Positions 55,773 through 64,000 of a DNA stretch of 64,000 bases are shown here, one piece after another. The stretch covers positions 434,001 to 498,000 of the forward strand of contig NZ_CP090177.1 of NCBI RefSeq assembly GCF_042214795.1, in the 5' to 3' direction. Every line of letters begins with the position of its first letter. The stretch's first letter is position 1. A program made the position numbers and the translations under genes. Source of the DNA: Arcobacter iocasae (lineage in GTDB: Bacteria > Campylobacterota > Campylobacteria > Campylobacterales > Arcobacteraceae). Below the pieces are notes generated by a model. It searched no databases and was not told the origin of the DNA. It saw nothing but the letters and a program-made list of their open reading frames with translations.

Positions 55773-56083
55773 TTTGATACTTCTCCTATTTGTTTTTCTA
55801 TAGATTCAACTTTTGTTTTTAATCTATTATCATGACCTTTTCTAATGTCAAAGGTTAATGTAGCATAAACTCTATTACAATCAAGTGATTCTAAAACCTT
55901 ATAACAATCCTCTATAAGCTTCAAAGCTTGCCCTATCTCTTCTGTTTCAATAATAGTACACATAGAAGTCAGTTGATAAGAATAACCACTTTTTCTAATA
56001 GTATCAATGACTTTAGCCACATGTGCACTCTTGCTTTCACCATAATCAGTTGGAAACATAGCCATTTCTAATAATACACTCAT
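55769..56083 (-). CDS. MTH1187/YkoF-type thiamine-binding-family protein (UPF0045)
   Basis: A 104-residue protein with the UPF0045 pattern: LLEMAMFPTDYGESKSAHVAKVIDTIRKSGYSYQLTSMCTIIE. It has a ferredoxin-like fold in solved relatives, some of which bind thiamine or related ligands. GGAG-like sequence precedes the start. It lies 9 bases after the diguanylate cyclase gene and overlaps the small secreted protein gene by 4. Confidence 0.83.
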   Translation of the reverse strand: MSVLLEMAMFPTDYGESKSAHVAKVIDTIRKSGYSYQLTSMCTIIETEEIGQALKLIEDCYKVLESLDCNRVYATLTFDIRKGHDNRLKTKVESIEKQIGEVSK

Positions 56084-56092
56084 CTTATACTC

Positions 56093-57529
56093 CTATATTT
56101 CTTTTTCTACTCTATTTTTACCACTATTTTTTACTTTGTATAGAGTTTTATCTGCTCTTGAGATGATTTTTTCTATTGTATCATCTTCTTTAAATGTACT
56201 TACACCAAAACTAGCTGTAATACCCTCTTTTACTAGATTATTTAGTTCTATATCATTTTCAAAACAATTTTTTAGTTTTTGTGCTATATTGAAGGTTTGC
56301 TCTAAGTTTGAATTATTTAGAAGAATCAAAAACTCTTCTCCACCCCATCTTGCTATGTTATCACTATCTCTAATTTGCAATTTTAAAATAGAAGCAATTC
56401 TTTTTAGAACATCATCTCCAACTAAATGTCCATAGTTGTCATTTACAAGTTTAAAATCATCTAAATCAAAGAATATTATTGATTTAGGTATTTTATCTCT
56501 TTTAAATTGTTTTAATGCCTTGTCAAAATAATCATTGAAGGTTCTTCTATTATGTAAGTTTGTTAAGCTATCATATGCAGCTAAACTTTCTAATTTTTTA
56601 TTATATGTTTTTATTGTGTACAAAATTATAATTATAATTATAATAGTTATAACTAAAGAAGTAAGAAGATTAAAAATAAAAGTTTTTCTAACTTCTCCAG
56701 TAAAGGTATCAAGCTTTGCTTCAACAAATAAATATAGATTTAACTCTTTTACAAATTTACCGTTTAAAATATATGTTTTCCCATCTTTCTTATATTCAAA
56801 AAGTTGTGGACTATCAAATAGTAAATCTTTATTTGATAAATCTAATTCTTTTATATCTATCAATTTATTAGGATGATTAAATTCATTTTCACTTAAGACA
56901 ATATGCCCTTTTTTGTCTGTAAAGAATACATTAAAATTATATTTGAGTCTAAAGTGTTTTAGCATTTCATCTATATATGAAATCTTTATTCCTATTCCTG
57001 TAGCTCCCAAATAATGAAACTTATCATCAAAAATTTTATAATTTATAAACATAATTAAAGAATCATCTAAATACTTGTTAAAATCTAAATTTATCTCATG
57101 ATTCTCTGGATTTTCTTTAAATTTAAAATACCAAGCATTTTCTATATTAGTTTTTTTTACTTTTTCTATTAAACCTTTAGAGGTATAATAATTACCTGTT
57201 TTATTAGAAACTAAAAAAGTACTAAACATGTTGTATCTATTTTTTATACTCTCTAAATATCTACTTATTTTTTCAGTTTGATCTTCTTCATGAATAAGCC
57301 AATCTTTTAGAAAAGTATCATTTGCCATCATTGAAGATACTAAGGTAGGTTCTATAATATTTTTTTGTACTTCTGAATAAATATTATCAATAGATAAAGG
57401 AAGCGATCTTTCTTTAAGATTTACTTCCATTTCTTTTAGTGCTTTTTCATAGTTCATTACAGAAGAACCAATAGTAAAAGTAAGTAACAAAAATGTTACT
57501 GTAATTACTACATAATTTTTAATATTCAT
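56093..57529 (-). CDS. Cache-domain diguanylate cyclase
   Basis: A 478-residue membrane sensor enzyme. A first helix (about 7-25), a periplasmic Cache-type domain (about 30-270, with GYYTSKGL-like and YLGATGIGIKISY segments), a second helix (about 280-302) and a GGDEF domain. The active site reads GGEEF, and an inhibitory I-site RDSD stands five residues ahead of it. It makes cyclic di-GMP in response to an outside ligand. It lies 14 bases after the Cache-PAS histidine kinase gene, so the two probably share a transcript and perhaps a signal. Confidence 0.92.
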   Translation of the reverse strand: MNIKNYVVITVTFLLLTFTIGSSVMNYEKALKEMEVNLKERSLPLSIDNIYSEVQKNIIEPTLVSSMMANDTFLKDWLIHEEDQTEKISRYLESIKNRYNMFSTFLVSNKTGNYYTSKGLIEKVKKTNIENAWYFKFKENPENHEINLDFNKYLDDSLIMFINYKIFDDKFHYLGATGIGIKISYIDEMLKHFRLKYNFNVFFTDKKGHIVLSENEFNHPNKLIDIKELDLSNKDLLFDSPQLFEYKKDGKTYILNGKFVKELNLYLFVEAKLDTFTGEVRKTFIFNLLTSLVITIIIIIIILYTIKTYNKKLESLAAYDSLTNLHNRRTFNDYFDKALKQFKRDKIPKSIIFFDLDDFKLVNDNYGHLVGDDVLKRIASILKLQIRDSDNIARWGGEEFLILLNNSNLEQTFNIAQKLKNCFENDIELNNLVKEGITASFGVSTFKEDDTIEKIISRADKTLYKVKNSGKNRVEKEI

Positions 57530-57543
57530 TTATTTTCCTAATT

Positions 57544-59835
57544 CTATTTTTTTAATTCTTGAGGTAATGAAATTTTAAAACTAGCACCTTTGTACATTAT
57601 TCCATCAATTTCATATTTTACATTTTCAACTTTTATAAAGCCTTTTAAATGTTTGGTAATTATTTCTTGTGTCATATAAAGTCCTATGCCAGTACCTTGA
57701 CTTTTATGCTTAGTAGTAAAATAAGGCTCAAATACTTTTTGTATAATATTATTATCTATTCCACCTGCATTATCTCTAATATCAATAATTATATTGTCAT
57801 ATTTCTTAGAGATTTTTATAATTATAAGTTTTTTTTCTGATTTGTTTTTCATAAGTGCATCATGTGCATTATTGAAAATATTCATTAAACATTGCACTAA
57901 TTCATTTTCTAAAGTATAAGTAAACAAGTCTTCACATTCATCTTTTATCTCAATATTTAGTGTGTCAAATTTTGGTTTTAAAAGTTTTATTGTATTTTTA
58001 TACACTTCTTTTATATTACATCTTACTATATTTTTATCTTTAGCAAAATATTTTCTAAAATCTTCAATTGTATTTGATAAATATTTAGTATTATCAATAA
58101 TGTTAGTCAAACCTTCTTCGATTTTTTCTTTATCTAAAAATCTATATTCACTCTCAATTTTAAGACTACTTGCGCTTATGGAAATAGCTGAAAGTGGTTG
58201 TCGCCATTGATGAGCAATATTTTCTATCATCTCTCCCATTGCTGCCATTTTAGATTGATTAAACAGTAATTGAGCTTGTTCTTCAATCTTTTTGTCTTTT
58301 TCATACTTTTCTGTAATATCTTGAAGTGTACCTATTATTATCATTCCATTTTTTTCTTCAAAGATTTCACATTGGTTATTAACCCATTTAATTTTTTTAT
58401 TTATTACAAGTCTATGAATAATTTCATAAGGCTTCTTTTCTTTAACAAGTCTATCGAGAAGTATATTTACCCTTCTTTTATCATCGTTATGAACAAAAGA
58501 TAAAAGATATTTTGAAGAGACTTTTCTTTTGCCTTTTTCTATTCCAAAAAGTTCATATGTTTCATCAGAAAGAACCAAGTCTTCTGTTTCATAAGAATAA
58601 CTCCATGATCCTATTCTTGATATCTTTTGTGCTTTTTTCAGATTTTCTTGACTTTTCATAAGTCTAATTTGGTTATTGTTTATTCTTCTTCGAATTTTAT
58701 AAAAAATAGTAGTTGATATAGAAATCATTACTAGAGAAAAAATTATTCCCCAAATTAATGAGTTTTTTATTAATTCACTTAAATAAACATCTGTCTCATT
58801 TTTTAGTTTATCAATTTGTGCATTTAAATCTTCAAAATAAAATCCAGATGTTATAATCCAATTCCACTGTTTATTCCAATAAAAGTATGCATATCTTTCT
58901 TTTTCAATATCAAAGCCTGGTTTTTTAAACCAATATTTATAATAACCATCCCCTTTTTCTTTTAAAAGTTTCAATACTTCTTTTCTATAAAAATTTCCTG
59001 TTTTATCTTTAACATTATCACCAATTTTTCTTTTTAAAATTTCTTCTTTACTATTACTTACAATTAATTGAGCAAAATCTTTACCACCATTTATATCAAA
59101 AATGTCAAAAATTAATATATATTCTTTTAAGTCAGGATTTAATTCTATTTTTTTAATTAAATCTATTTTTTCTTCATTTAAAATATCGCGAGGATATACT
59201 AATGTTCCTATATATATATCCAATGGCTTAAAATATATGACAGCAACTGCTTTTAAAAATACTTTATCCTTCACATTTGGCTTTTTAAAATAATATTGGG
59301 TAAATCCAATTTTTTCGTTATTTGCTAAACTATTAAATAGTTTTGAGCCTATTTTTTTACTATCTGTATCAGAATAATCATTTAAGTTTTCCCCAATTAA
59401 GTCTTTTTCAGGATGGGCAAGGATAGTTCCTGCTTTATCAAAAATAAAATAGTAATTTTTATTTTTATTATATGTTAAAATAGAAAGCCTATTTTTTAGC
59501 ACACTGATTAAACTCTTTTTTGATAAATTTTTATTCTTTTTATATGTACCTTTTACGACTTTTAATGCAATTTCAATTTTTTCTTTTAACTGATTTTTAA
59601 CTTTTGTATTAACTTTATTGTTGTCAATTTTTATGATATTATTTATGTTATGAACTTTGTTATATATCAAGTTTTTCTTTTCTTGAAAAAACTCGGCTTT
59701 TTTATTTTTTATTTGATTTTCTAGTTGTTTTTTTGTAATGTGTATGTTATAAAGAGTAATACTTGTAATGAGAAAAATTATAATTATTATTGGTAAAAAT
59801 ATGATTTCAAATATATAATTATTTTGTTTTTGCAT
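57544..59835 (-). CDS. Cache-PAS sensor histidine kinase
   Basis: A 763-residue kinase: N-terminal helix (about 10-30), a long periplasmic part with two Cache-like units (FDKAGTILAHPEKDLIG near 135-150, and WNKQWNWIITSGFY near 330), a second helix (about 355-378), a PAS domain (about 400-520, with GSWSYSYETEDLVLSDETYELFG), the phospho-acceptor region MAAMGEMIENIAHQWRQPL and an HATPase domain with NIFNNAHDA, DNAGGI and GTGIGLYM. No response regulator lies nearby. The HQWRQPL box is the same as in the kinase at 31894. Confidence 0.92.
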   Translation of the reverse strand: MQKQNNYIFEIIFLPIIIIIFLITSITLYNIHITKKQLENQIKNKKAEFFQEKKNLIYNKVHNINNIIKIDNNKVNTKVKNQLKEKIEIALKVVKGTYKKNKNLSKKSLISVLKNRLSILTYNKNKNYYFIFDKAGTILAHPEKDLIGENLNDYSDTDSKKIGSKLFNSLANNEKIGFTQYYFKKPNVKDKVFLKAVAVIYFKPLDIYIGTLVYPRDILNEEKIDLIKKIELNPDLKEYILIFDIFDINGGKDFAQLIVSNSKEEILKRKIGDNVKDKTGNFYRKEVLKLLKEKGDGYYKYWFKKPGFDIEKERYAYFYWNKQWNWIITSGFYFEDLNAQIDKLKNETDVYLSELIKNSLIWGIIFSLVMISISTTIFYKIRRRINNNQIRLMKSQENLKKAQKISRIGSWSYSYETEDLVLSDETYELFGIEKGKRKVSSKYLLSFVHNDDKRRVNILLDRLVKEKKPYEIIHRLVINKKIKWVNNQCEIFEEKNGMIIIGTLQDITEKYEKDKKIEEQAQLLFNQSKMAAMGEMIENIAHQWRQPLSAISISASSLKIESEYRFLDKEKIEEGLTNIIDNTKYLSNTIEDFRKYFAKDKNIVRCNIKEVYKNTIKLLKPKFDTLNIEIKDECEDLFTYTLENELVQCLMNIFNNAHDALMKNKSEKKLIIIKISKKYDNIIIDIRDNAGGIDNNIIQKVFEPYFTTKHKSQGTGIGLYMTQEIITKHLKGFIKVENVKYEIDGIMYKGASFKISLPQELKK

Positions 59836-59985
59836 GATATCCCTTGTGTTGAGACAATATTACAAAAAATAATAGAAAAAATAACTTAATTATATATTAT
59901 CTATTAAATAATACAACAAAATATTAACCAACATTTCAATTCATTTTTGATATATTTACTAACAATATATTAACAAAGGATTACT

Positions 59986-60327
59986 ATGCAAATAGAAATG
60001 TCACCTGAAGTTGTTCTATCACAATTGGGTTACTCAAAAAGTGAAAGTGCACTAAAACAAGCAGAAATTATGATAAAAAATACAAAAGATTTTGAAAAGT
60101 TTGCAAAACACATTATTAGTTTAAATGACCATTTAAAGAAGATGAATGCTTATGTGGGATTTTCAAATAAAACTGAATACTTAAAAATCAAGTGTGATGA
60201 GAATGACTCAGATGAAATTCTAAAAGAATTTCATAATGAAGTTTCACATTGGGCAGACAAATATGGGGTACAAGTCCAACAAATAAGTGAAAGACCAATT
60301 TATTATATTTTAGGTGTAAACAACTAA
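59986..60327 (+). CDS. Conserved-looking protein of unknown function
   Basis: A 113-residue soluble protein, predicted mixed alpha/beta, without signal peptide or membrane helix. It has an ALKQAEIMIKNTKDFEKFAKHI helical part and a later YLKIKCDENDSDEI part. CAAAGGA precedes the ATG. I do not recognise the family. It is a single gene between the divergent kinase and the convergent msrBA, whose end it overlaps by 4 bases. Confidence 0.7.
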   Translation: MQIEMSPEVVLSQLGYSKSESALKQAEIMIKNTKDFEKFAKHIISLNDHLKKMNAYVGFSNKTEYLKIKCDENDSDEILKEFHNEVSHWADKYGVQVQQISERPIYYILGVNN

Positions 60328-61175
60328 AATATTTTCTTATAAGTATGACAATACGGCACCTTTTGGTGTCTGTCATAATAGTTTTGATGATATTCTTCTG
60401 CTTCATAAAAAGTTCCAGCTTCTCTTAAAGTTGTAGCTACCTTATATCCCTTACTTTCTAACTCATCTATTATTTCTAAAGATTTTTCTTTTTGCTCATC
60501 ATTTTTATAAAATATTGCAGATAAATATTGACTACCTATATCTGGACCTTGTCCATTTGCTTGAGTAAAATCATGTATCTCAAAAAAGTATTTAACTAAC
60601 TCTTCAAAAGAAACTACTTTTTTATCATATTCTATTTTTACTGTTTCTAAATGTCCTGTTGTACCAGAGCAAACACTTTGATAATCAGGATGAAGTGTAT
60701 CTCCACCCATATATCCAGAAACTGCACTATAAACACCTTTTAAGTGTTCAAAATGGTACTCAACACCCCAAAAACAACCAGCTGCAAAATAACATATTGT
60801 TTGGTCTTCATTTGCTTTATTTATATAGTCAAAATTTAATGAAATAGAATTTACACAATGTCTTGTATTTTTAGAGGTAAATCCTTCACCTTCAAATACA
60901 TGACCTAAATGAGCACCACAGTTTGCACAAACAATTTCTGTTCTTCTTCCATCACTGTCTTGAACTCTTTTTACAGTTCCAAAATCATCATCAAAACTAG
61001 GCCAACCACAACTTGAATTAAATTTATTATCAGAAGAGTATAATTTTGTATCACACTTTTTACATTTGTAAATACCATCTGAATAAAAATCATTATATTT
61101 ACCAGAAAAAGGTCGCTCAGTACCTTTATTTTCTATTACTCTTATCTCTTCTTCAGTTAATTTATTAAATGGCAT
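60324..61175 (-). CDS. msrBA: Fused methionine sulfoxide reductase MsrB-MsrA
   Basis: A 283-residue two-domain enzyme. MsrB comes first (about 1-115): zinc pairs CKKC (38, 41) and CANC (83, 86) and the catalytic Cys107 in RHCVNS. MsrA follows (about 126-283) with AAGCFWG, catalytic Cys134. It reduces both R- and S-sulfoxides of methionine. There is no signal peptide, so it works in the cytoplasm, unlike the surface-attached PilB-type fusions of Neisseria. The B-then-A order is the less usual one among fusions. Confidence 0.94.
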   Translation of the reverse strand: MPFNKLTEEEIRVIENKGTERPFSGKYNDFYSDGIYKCKKCDTKLYSSDNKFNSSCGWPSFDDDFGTVKRVQDSDGRRTEIVCANCGAHLGHVFEGEGFTSKNTRHCVNSISLNFDYINKANEDQTICYFAAGCFWGVEYHFEHLKGVYSAVSGYMGGDTLHPDYQSVCSGTTGHLETVKIEYDKKVVSFEELVKYFFEIHDFTQANGQGPDIGSQYLSAIFYKNDEQKEKSLEIIDELESKGYKVATTLREAGTFYEAEEYHQNYYDRHQKVPYCHTYKKIF

Positions 61176-61283
61176 TTTAAATCCTATAATTTATAATTTT
61201 TAGAATTTTATCCAAAGAAAAAAAGTTTTTTAATAAATTAAAAATATAGTTTCTACTCTTAATAAAAATTAAACTTTCGAAGG

Positions 61284-61898
61284 TTATTTAACATCAAATT
61301 TTACATTTAGTAACACTTCATCTTTATATAAAATCTTACCTTCAAAACTATCATTAATTTCAAATTTCCCCACACCACTTGGAGTCCCACTCATAAGTAT
61401 ATCTCCATCTTCAAAAGAGGCAAAAGTGCATAAGTTTTCTATTATTTCACTTGGCTTATATATCATTATAGAAACATCACCTTTTTGTTTAAGTTCCCCA
61501 TTAATATATAACTCAATACCAAGGTCTTCAATATCTCCATCAAAACTTACAAATTTTGAGAAAACAGCTGCTCCATCAAAACATTTAGCTCTCTCCCAAG
61601 GTAAACCTTTTTGTTTAAGTTTTGATTGAACTTCTCTTAATGTTAAATCTAAGCCAAAACCAACTGCTGAGATTTTATTTTCTTCCATTAAAAATGATAT
61701 TTCTGCTTCATAATGACAGCTAGTATTTCCTTTTGGAAAGATTAATTCACTACTTATTGAAGAGTTTGGTTTAAAGAAAAAAACTGGTTCTTCTGGTGTC
61801 TCATTATTTAACTCTTTTATATGCTCCACATAGTTTCTGCCTATACATACTACTTTTGAAGGATATATTTCTTTATTGTCTATTAGTATTTTATTCAT
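61284..61898 (-). CDS. Fumarylacetoacetate hydrolase family protein
   Basis: A 204-residue protein of the FAH fold. It opens with KVVCIGRNYVEHIKEL and has FFKPNSSI, HYEAEISFLM (metal-ligand Glu residues), and the C-terminal DGDILMSGTPSGVG. Short members of this type are acylpyruvate hydrolases or oxaloacetate decarboxylases (YcgM/FAHD1-like). The substrate cannot be fixed from sequence. It is preceded by doxX in the same direction with a hairpin between. Confidence 0.85.
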   Translation of the reverse strand: MNKILIDNKEIYPSKVVCIGRNYVEHIKELNNETPEEPVFFFKPNSSISSELIFPKGNTSCHYEAEISFLMEENKISAVGFGLDLTLREVQSKLKQKGLPWERAKCFDGAAVFSKFVSFDGDIEDLGIELYINGELKQKGDVSIMIYKPSEIIENLCTFASFEDGDILMSGTPSGVGKFEINDSFEGKILYKDEVLLNVKFDVK

Positions 61899-61925
61899 TT
61901 TTTCTACTTTTTAAATAAATTTTAC

Positions 61926-61946
61926 ACAGCTTTTAGTTAAAGCTGT
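61926..61946 (-). terminator. Possible weak terminator after doxX
   Basis: ACAGCTTT and AAAGCTGT form an 8-bp stem with a 5-base loop, between doxX and the FAH-family gene. The bases that follow on the minus strand are T-rich only in part (GTAAAATTTATTT). It may attenuate rather than end transcription. Confidence 0.4.
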
Positions 61947-61996
61947 AGTGGAAAAATTATATCAAAAATGAACTAATTTTGATAATTTATGTCTAA

Positions 61997-62428
61997 TTAT
62001 TTTTTAAATATAAAATTATCAAGTGATATCTTCCCAGCTCCATGTGTAAGAAAGATTCCTAAGAATAATATATAATATAAAGGTATTTCAAATCCATTGT
62101 CTCCTGCCCCAAATCCGTTTCCTATGTGTACTGTAAAAATAGCAACCACCATTACAACTATTAAAGGAATAGATATAAGTCTAGTCAATAATCCAAGAGT
62201 TAACAAAACAACCCCTAAAATTTCAGTTGTTGCTGCCATATATGCGTTTAGTGTAGGGAAAGGTATTCCAATTGAGCCAAACCATTGTGCTATACTACCA
62301 ATATCTGCCCACTTTCTCATCGCAGGATCATAAAACCCATAAGCCACTACTAATCTTGCCAAAAGCAAAAAGATAGATTGTAAGTTGTCAAAAAGTCCAA
62401 AGACTTGATTGTATATTTTTGTAAACAT
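61997..62428 (-). CDS. DoxX-family membrane protein
   Basis: A 143-residue protein with four hydrophobic helices and the DoxX-family pattern: LARLVVAYGFYDPAMRKWADI, then ATTEILGVVLLTLGLLTRL, ending GAGKISLDNFIFKK. Members include parts of quinone-linked oxidoreductases and of oxidative stress systems; the exact role is unknown. A gene for a DsrE-family protein is divergent from it at a distance of 100 bases. Confidence 0.83.
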   Translation of the reverse strand: MFTKIYNQVFGLFDNLQSIFLLLARLVVAYGFYDPAMRKWADIGSIAQWFGSIGIPFPTLNAYMAATTEILGVVLLTLGLLTRLISIPLIVVMVVAIFTVHIGNGFGAGDNGFEIPLYYILFLGIFLTHGAGKISLDNFIFKK

Positions 62429-62528
62429 AGTAAATCCTTTATTATTTAGTTTATTATATTTTTTTTCTATTTACTTTTTGTGTATTAATATTTTACTATA
62501 ATATCAAATATTTTAAAAAGGTTATAAA

Positions 62529-62873
62529 ATGTCTAAATCAAATCTATTAATAGTCTGGTCAAGTGGTGATGAAGAAGTTGCAAATAAATTCCCTTTGCTT
62601 TATTCTTCTGTAATATTAGAAAGACAATATTGGGAAAAAGCTCATTTAATGCTTTGGGGGCCTTCAATTAAACTTGTTAAAAAAGATAAAAATATTCAAA
62701 AACAACTACTGAAAATCCAAGAGACAGGTGTAAAAATGAGTGCTTGTATTGTATGTGTTGAAGACTACAAGGCTGTAAAAGAGTTAGAAAAACTAAATAT
62801 AAAGATAAAACATACAGGAGAGCTTTTAACAAAAGCTTTAAAAAGTGAAAAGTGGGCAGTAATGACTATTTAG
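62529..62873 (+). CDS. DsrE-family protein
   Basis: A 114-residue protein with the DsrE/DsrF fold pattern: SNLLIVWSSGDEEVA at the start, MLWGPSIKLV, then VKMSACIVCVEDY with the pair of Cys residues in the place used for sulfur transfer by related proteins, and TGELLTKALKSEKWAVMTI at the end. A role in sulfur or redox handling is a family-level guess. TATAAT at 62497-62502 is a likely -10 box. AAAGG precedes the ATG. It converges on the Nudix gene. Confidence 0.78.
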   Translation: MSKSNLLIVWSSGDEEVANKFPLLYSSVILERQYWEKAHLMLWGPSIKLVKKDKNIQKQLLKIQETGVKMSACIVCVEDYKAVKELEKLNIKIKHTGELLTKALKSEKWAVMTI

Positions 62874-62877
62874 AAGA

Positions 62878-63534
62878 TTAGTATCTTCTTAATAGGTCAT
62901 TTAAAATAACAGCTGTCAAACCCCAAATAACTTTTTTCTTATATTTATAAACATAAACTTTGTGTTTTTTATTTCCCCAAGGTTTTTGATAAGCTTCAGG
63001 AAGTCCTAATTCATCAACTGGAAAATAAACCTCTTTATTTCCATTTTCATCTATGTGATAAGGTTTTACTTCAGTTCTTAGATTATAAATTTCTGGTTCA
63101 TTTTGTTTAAAATAATCCAATGGAATTAAATATGTGTTTTCAACTTCATTTTTATCTATCTTCATATTTTTGATAGCTTTTTTCTTTATAAGTCCAATAA
63201 AAGGCTCAATTATAGTTCCAAAAGAAGCTACCATAGTATCTAGTTGACCGATGATTTTTATATCTTTTCTAGAAATACCAAGCTCTTCTTCTGTCTCCCT
63301 TAGTGCCGTTTGTTTAAAGTTTTTATCAATACCTTCTTCATATCCACCACCAGGAAAACAGATATCACCACCTTGCTTTATTCCCATGGCTCTTTTTTGA
63401 AAAAGTATAAAATATTCCCCTTTCATTTTGACAAAGGGTATTAAAACTGCACTATTAAAAAATCTATCTCTACCCATCACTCCAGGATTTTCTGGTAAGT
63501 TTGTTATAAGTCTTTTAAATCCATTTTTATTCAT
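62878..63534 (-). CDS. Nudix hydrolase, CoA-pyrophosphatase type
   Basis: A 218-residue Nudix protein. The Nudix box is complete: GGGYEEGIDKNF then ALRETEEELGI (about 72-96). The preceding SAVLIPFVKMKGEYFILFQKRA and the KQGGDICFPGG segment are typical of the CoA-diphosphatase branch (YeaB/NUDT7-like). It would hydrolyse CoA or its derivatives; other nucleoside diphosphates are possible. It is 1 base after the bioA gene's end in the same direction. Confidence 0.85.
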   Translation of the reverse strand: MNKNGFKRLITNLPENPGVMGRDRFFNSAVLIPFVKMKGEYFILFQKRAMGIKQGGDICFPGGGYEEGIDKNFKQTALRETEEELGISRKDIKIIGQLDTMVASFGTIIEPFIGLIKKKAIKNMKIDKNEVENTYLIPLDYFKQNEPEIYNLRTEVKPYHIDENGNKEVYFPVDELGLPEAYQKPWGNKKHKVYVYKYKKKVIWGLTAVILNDLLRRY

Positions 63535-63535
63535 A

Positions 63536-64000
63536 TTATCTCTCTATGCTTCTTATTGATTCAACCATAGTTTTAGCAATTTTTCTTAAATCAGTTTCTT
63601 CTATTGTATAAGCAACTATAGAATAAATAAGTTTCCCAAAAGGTCTTATCCAAACTCCATTTTTCACACAATAGTCTTGTATCTCTTGTGCATAACTATC
63701 ATCATGTAATTCAATTATTCCAATTGCTCCTATATTTCTCACATCTTTTACTATAGAGAAATTTTTTAGCTCTTTTAATTCTTCTGAAAATATATTTTCT
63801 ATATTTGATACTCTTTTTTCCCAAGGTGTTTCTAAAAGTAATTCAATAGATGCAATAGCAACACTACAAGCTAATGGGTTAGCCATAAAAGTTGGTCCAT
63901 GCATAAGTACACCAATTTCACTATTTGATATAGTATCACTTACTTCTTTTGTTGTAAGCATTGCTGCCATTGTCATATAACCACCAGTCAAACCTTTTCC
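63536..64000 (-). CDS. bioA: Adenosylmethionine-8-amino-7-oxononanoate aminotransferase, 3' part
   Basis: The last 154 codons of a class III PLP aminotransferase. At the window edge the sequence reads GKGLTGGYMTMAAML, including the PLP-binding Lys, followed by MHGPTFMANPLACSVAIASIELL, characteristic of BioA rather than of other class III enzymes. It makes 7,8-diaminononanoate in biotin synthesis, the vitamin that BirA (30298) attaches. The N-terminal two-thirds lie beyond the right edge. It runs into the Nudix gene with a 1-base gap. Confidence 0.9.
   Translation of the reverse strand, partial: GKGLTGGYMTMAAMLTTKEVSDTISNSEIGVLMHGPTFMANPLACSVAIASIELLLETPWEKRVSNIENIFSEELKELKNFSIVKDVRNIGAIGIIELHDDSYAQEIQDYCVKNGVWIRPFGKLIYSIVAYTIEETDLRKIAKTMVESIRSIER

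Overview
The window is AT-rich, gene-dense chromosomal DNA from a member of the Campylobacterota. Gene content and order point to the Arcobacteraceae. The basis is the ATP synthase operon that begins with atpF' and atpF downstream of parA-parB and runs into tolQRAB-pal; the neighbouring rplU-rpmA-obg-proB-fmt and birA genes; fabD and an MTA/SAH nucleosidase after slyD; and histidine kinases with the HQWRQPL phospho-acceptor motif. The genus assignment is inference from remembered gene order, not from a search.

Region 1 (1-9828) is an aryl-polyene (APE)-type pigment locus built as two divergent operons around a promoter region at 6287-6412. Leftward: a hotdog dehydratase, a family 2 glycosyltransferase, an LpxL-like acyltransferase, an aromatic amino acid ammonia-lyase, a FabG-like ketoreductase, a small membrane protein, a LolA-like carrier and an MMPL exporter cut by the window edge. 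Rightward: acyl carrier protein, ketosynthase, a ketosynthase-like chain-length partner without active-site Cys, a second dehydratase and a methyltransferase. Together they would deaminate an aromatic amino acid to a cinnamate-type starter, extend it on the ACP into a conjugated polyene, attach a lipid or sugar and export it. No starter-activating ligase is seen; it may lie beyond the left edge.

Region 2 (10019-15872) is an rRNA operon on the minus strand (16S, tRNA-Ile, tRNA-Ala, 23S, 5S) with a consensus promoter and a long terminator, followed by tRNA-Thr. Region 3 (15873-39040) is a long leftward housekeeping block: dnaG, ridA, rplU-rpmA, obg, proB, fmt, (a kinase and a permease), birA, parA-parB, F1 ATP synthase, Tol-Pal, slyD, fabD, mtnN. 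Region 4 (39142-42354) is a rightward block: TPR/zinc-ribbon protein, rnhA, rnc, aroC.

Region 5 (42355-45370) is the most unusual. The gap after aroC holds a perfect consensus promoter pointing left into non-coding DNA, two near-identical operator-like repeats 31 bp apart around that promoter, a C9 (G9 on the plus strand) loop hairpin and a terminator-like inverted repeat. I read this as a candidate small RNA divergent from a UPF0251 regulator. Further on, after htpX and sixA, is a small island with tiny membrane-protein genes (one apparently frameshifted), bounded by a degenerate second copy of the 3' end of the flavoprotein gene next door.

Region 6 (45371-54076) runs leftward: flavoprotein, a 118-base palindrome, mnmE, jag/khpB, yidC, yidD, rnpA (apparent ATT start), rpmH, and clpB with both HspR-type (HAIR) and HrcA-type (CIRCE) operators at its promoter. 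Region 7 (54202-64000) is mixed: rnhB, a 2OG-Fe(II) oxygenase, a thiamine-binding-type protein, a Cache-GGDEF diguanylate cyclase next to a Cache-PAS histidine kinase, a fused MsrB-MsrA, a FAH-family hydrolase, DoxX, DsrE, a Nudix hydrolase and the end of bioA. No insertion sequence, prophage or CRISPR array was seen.
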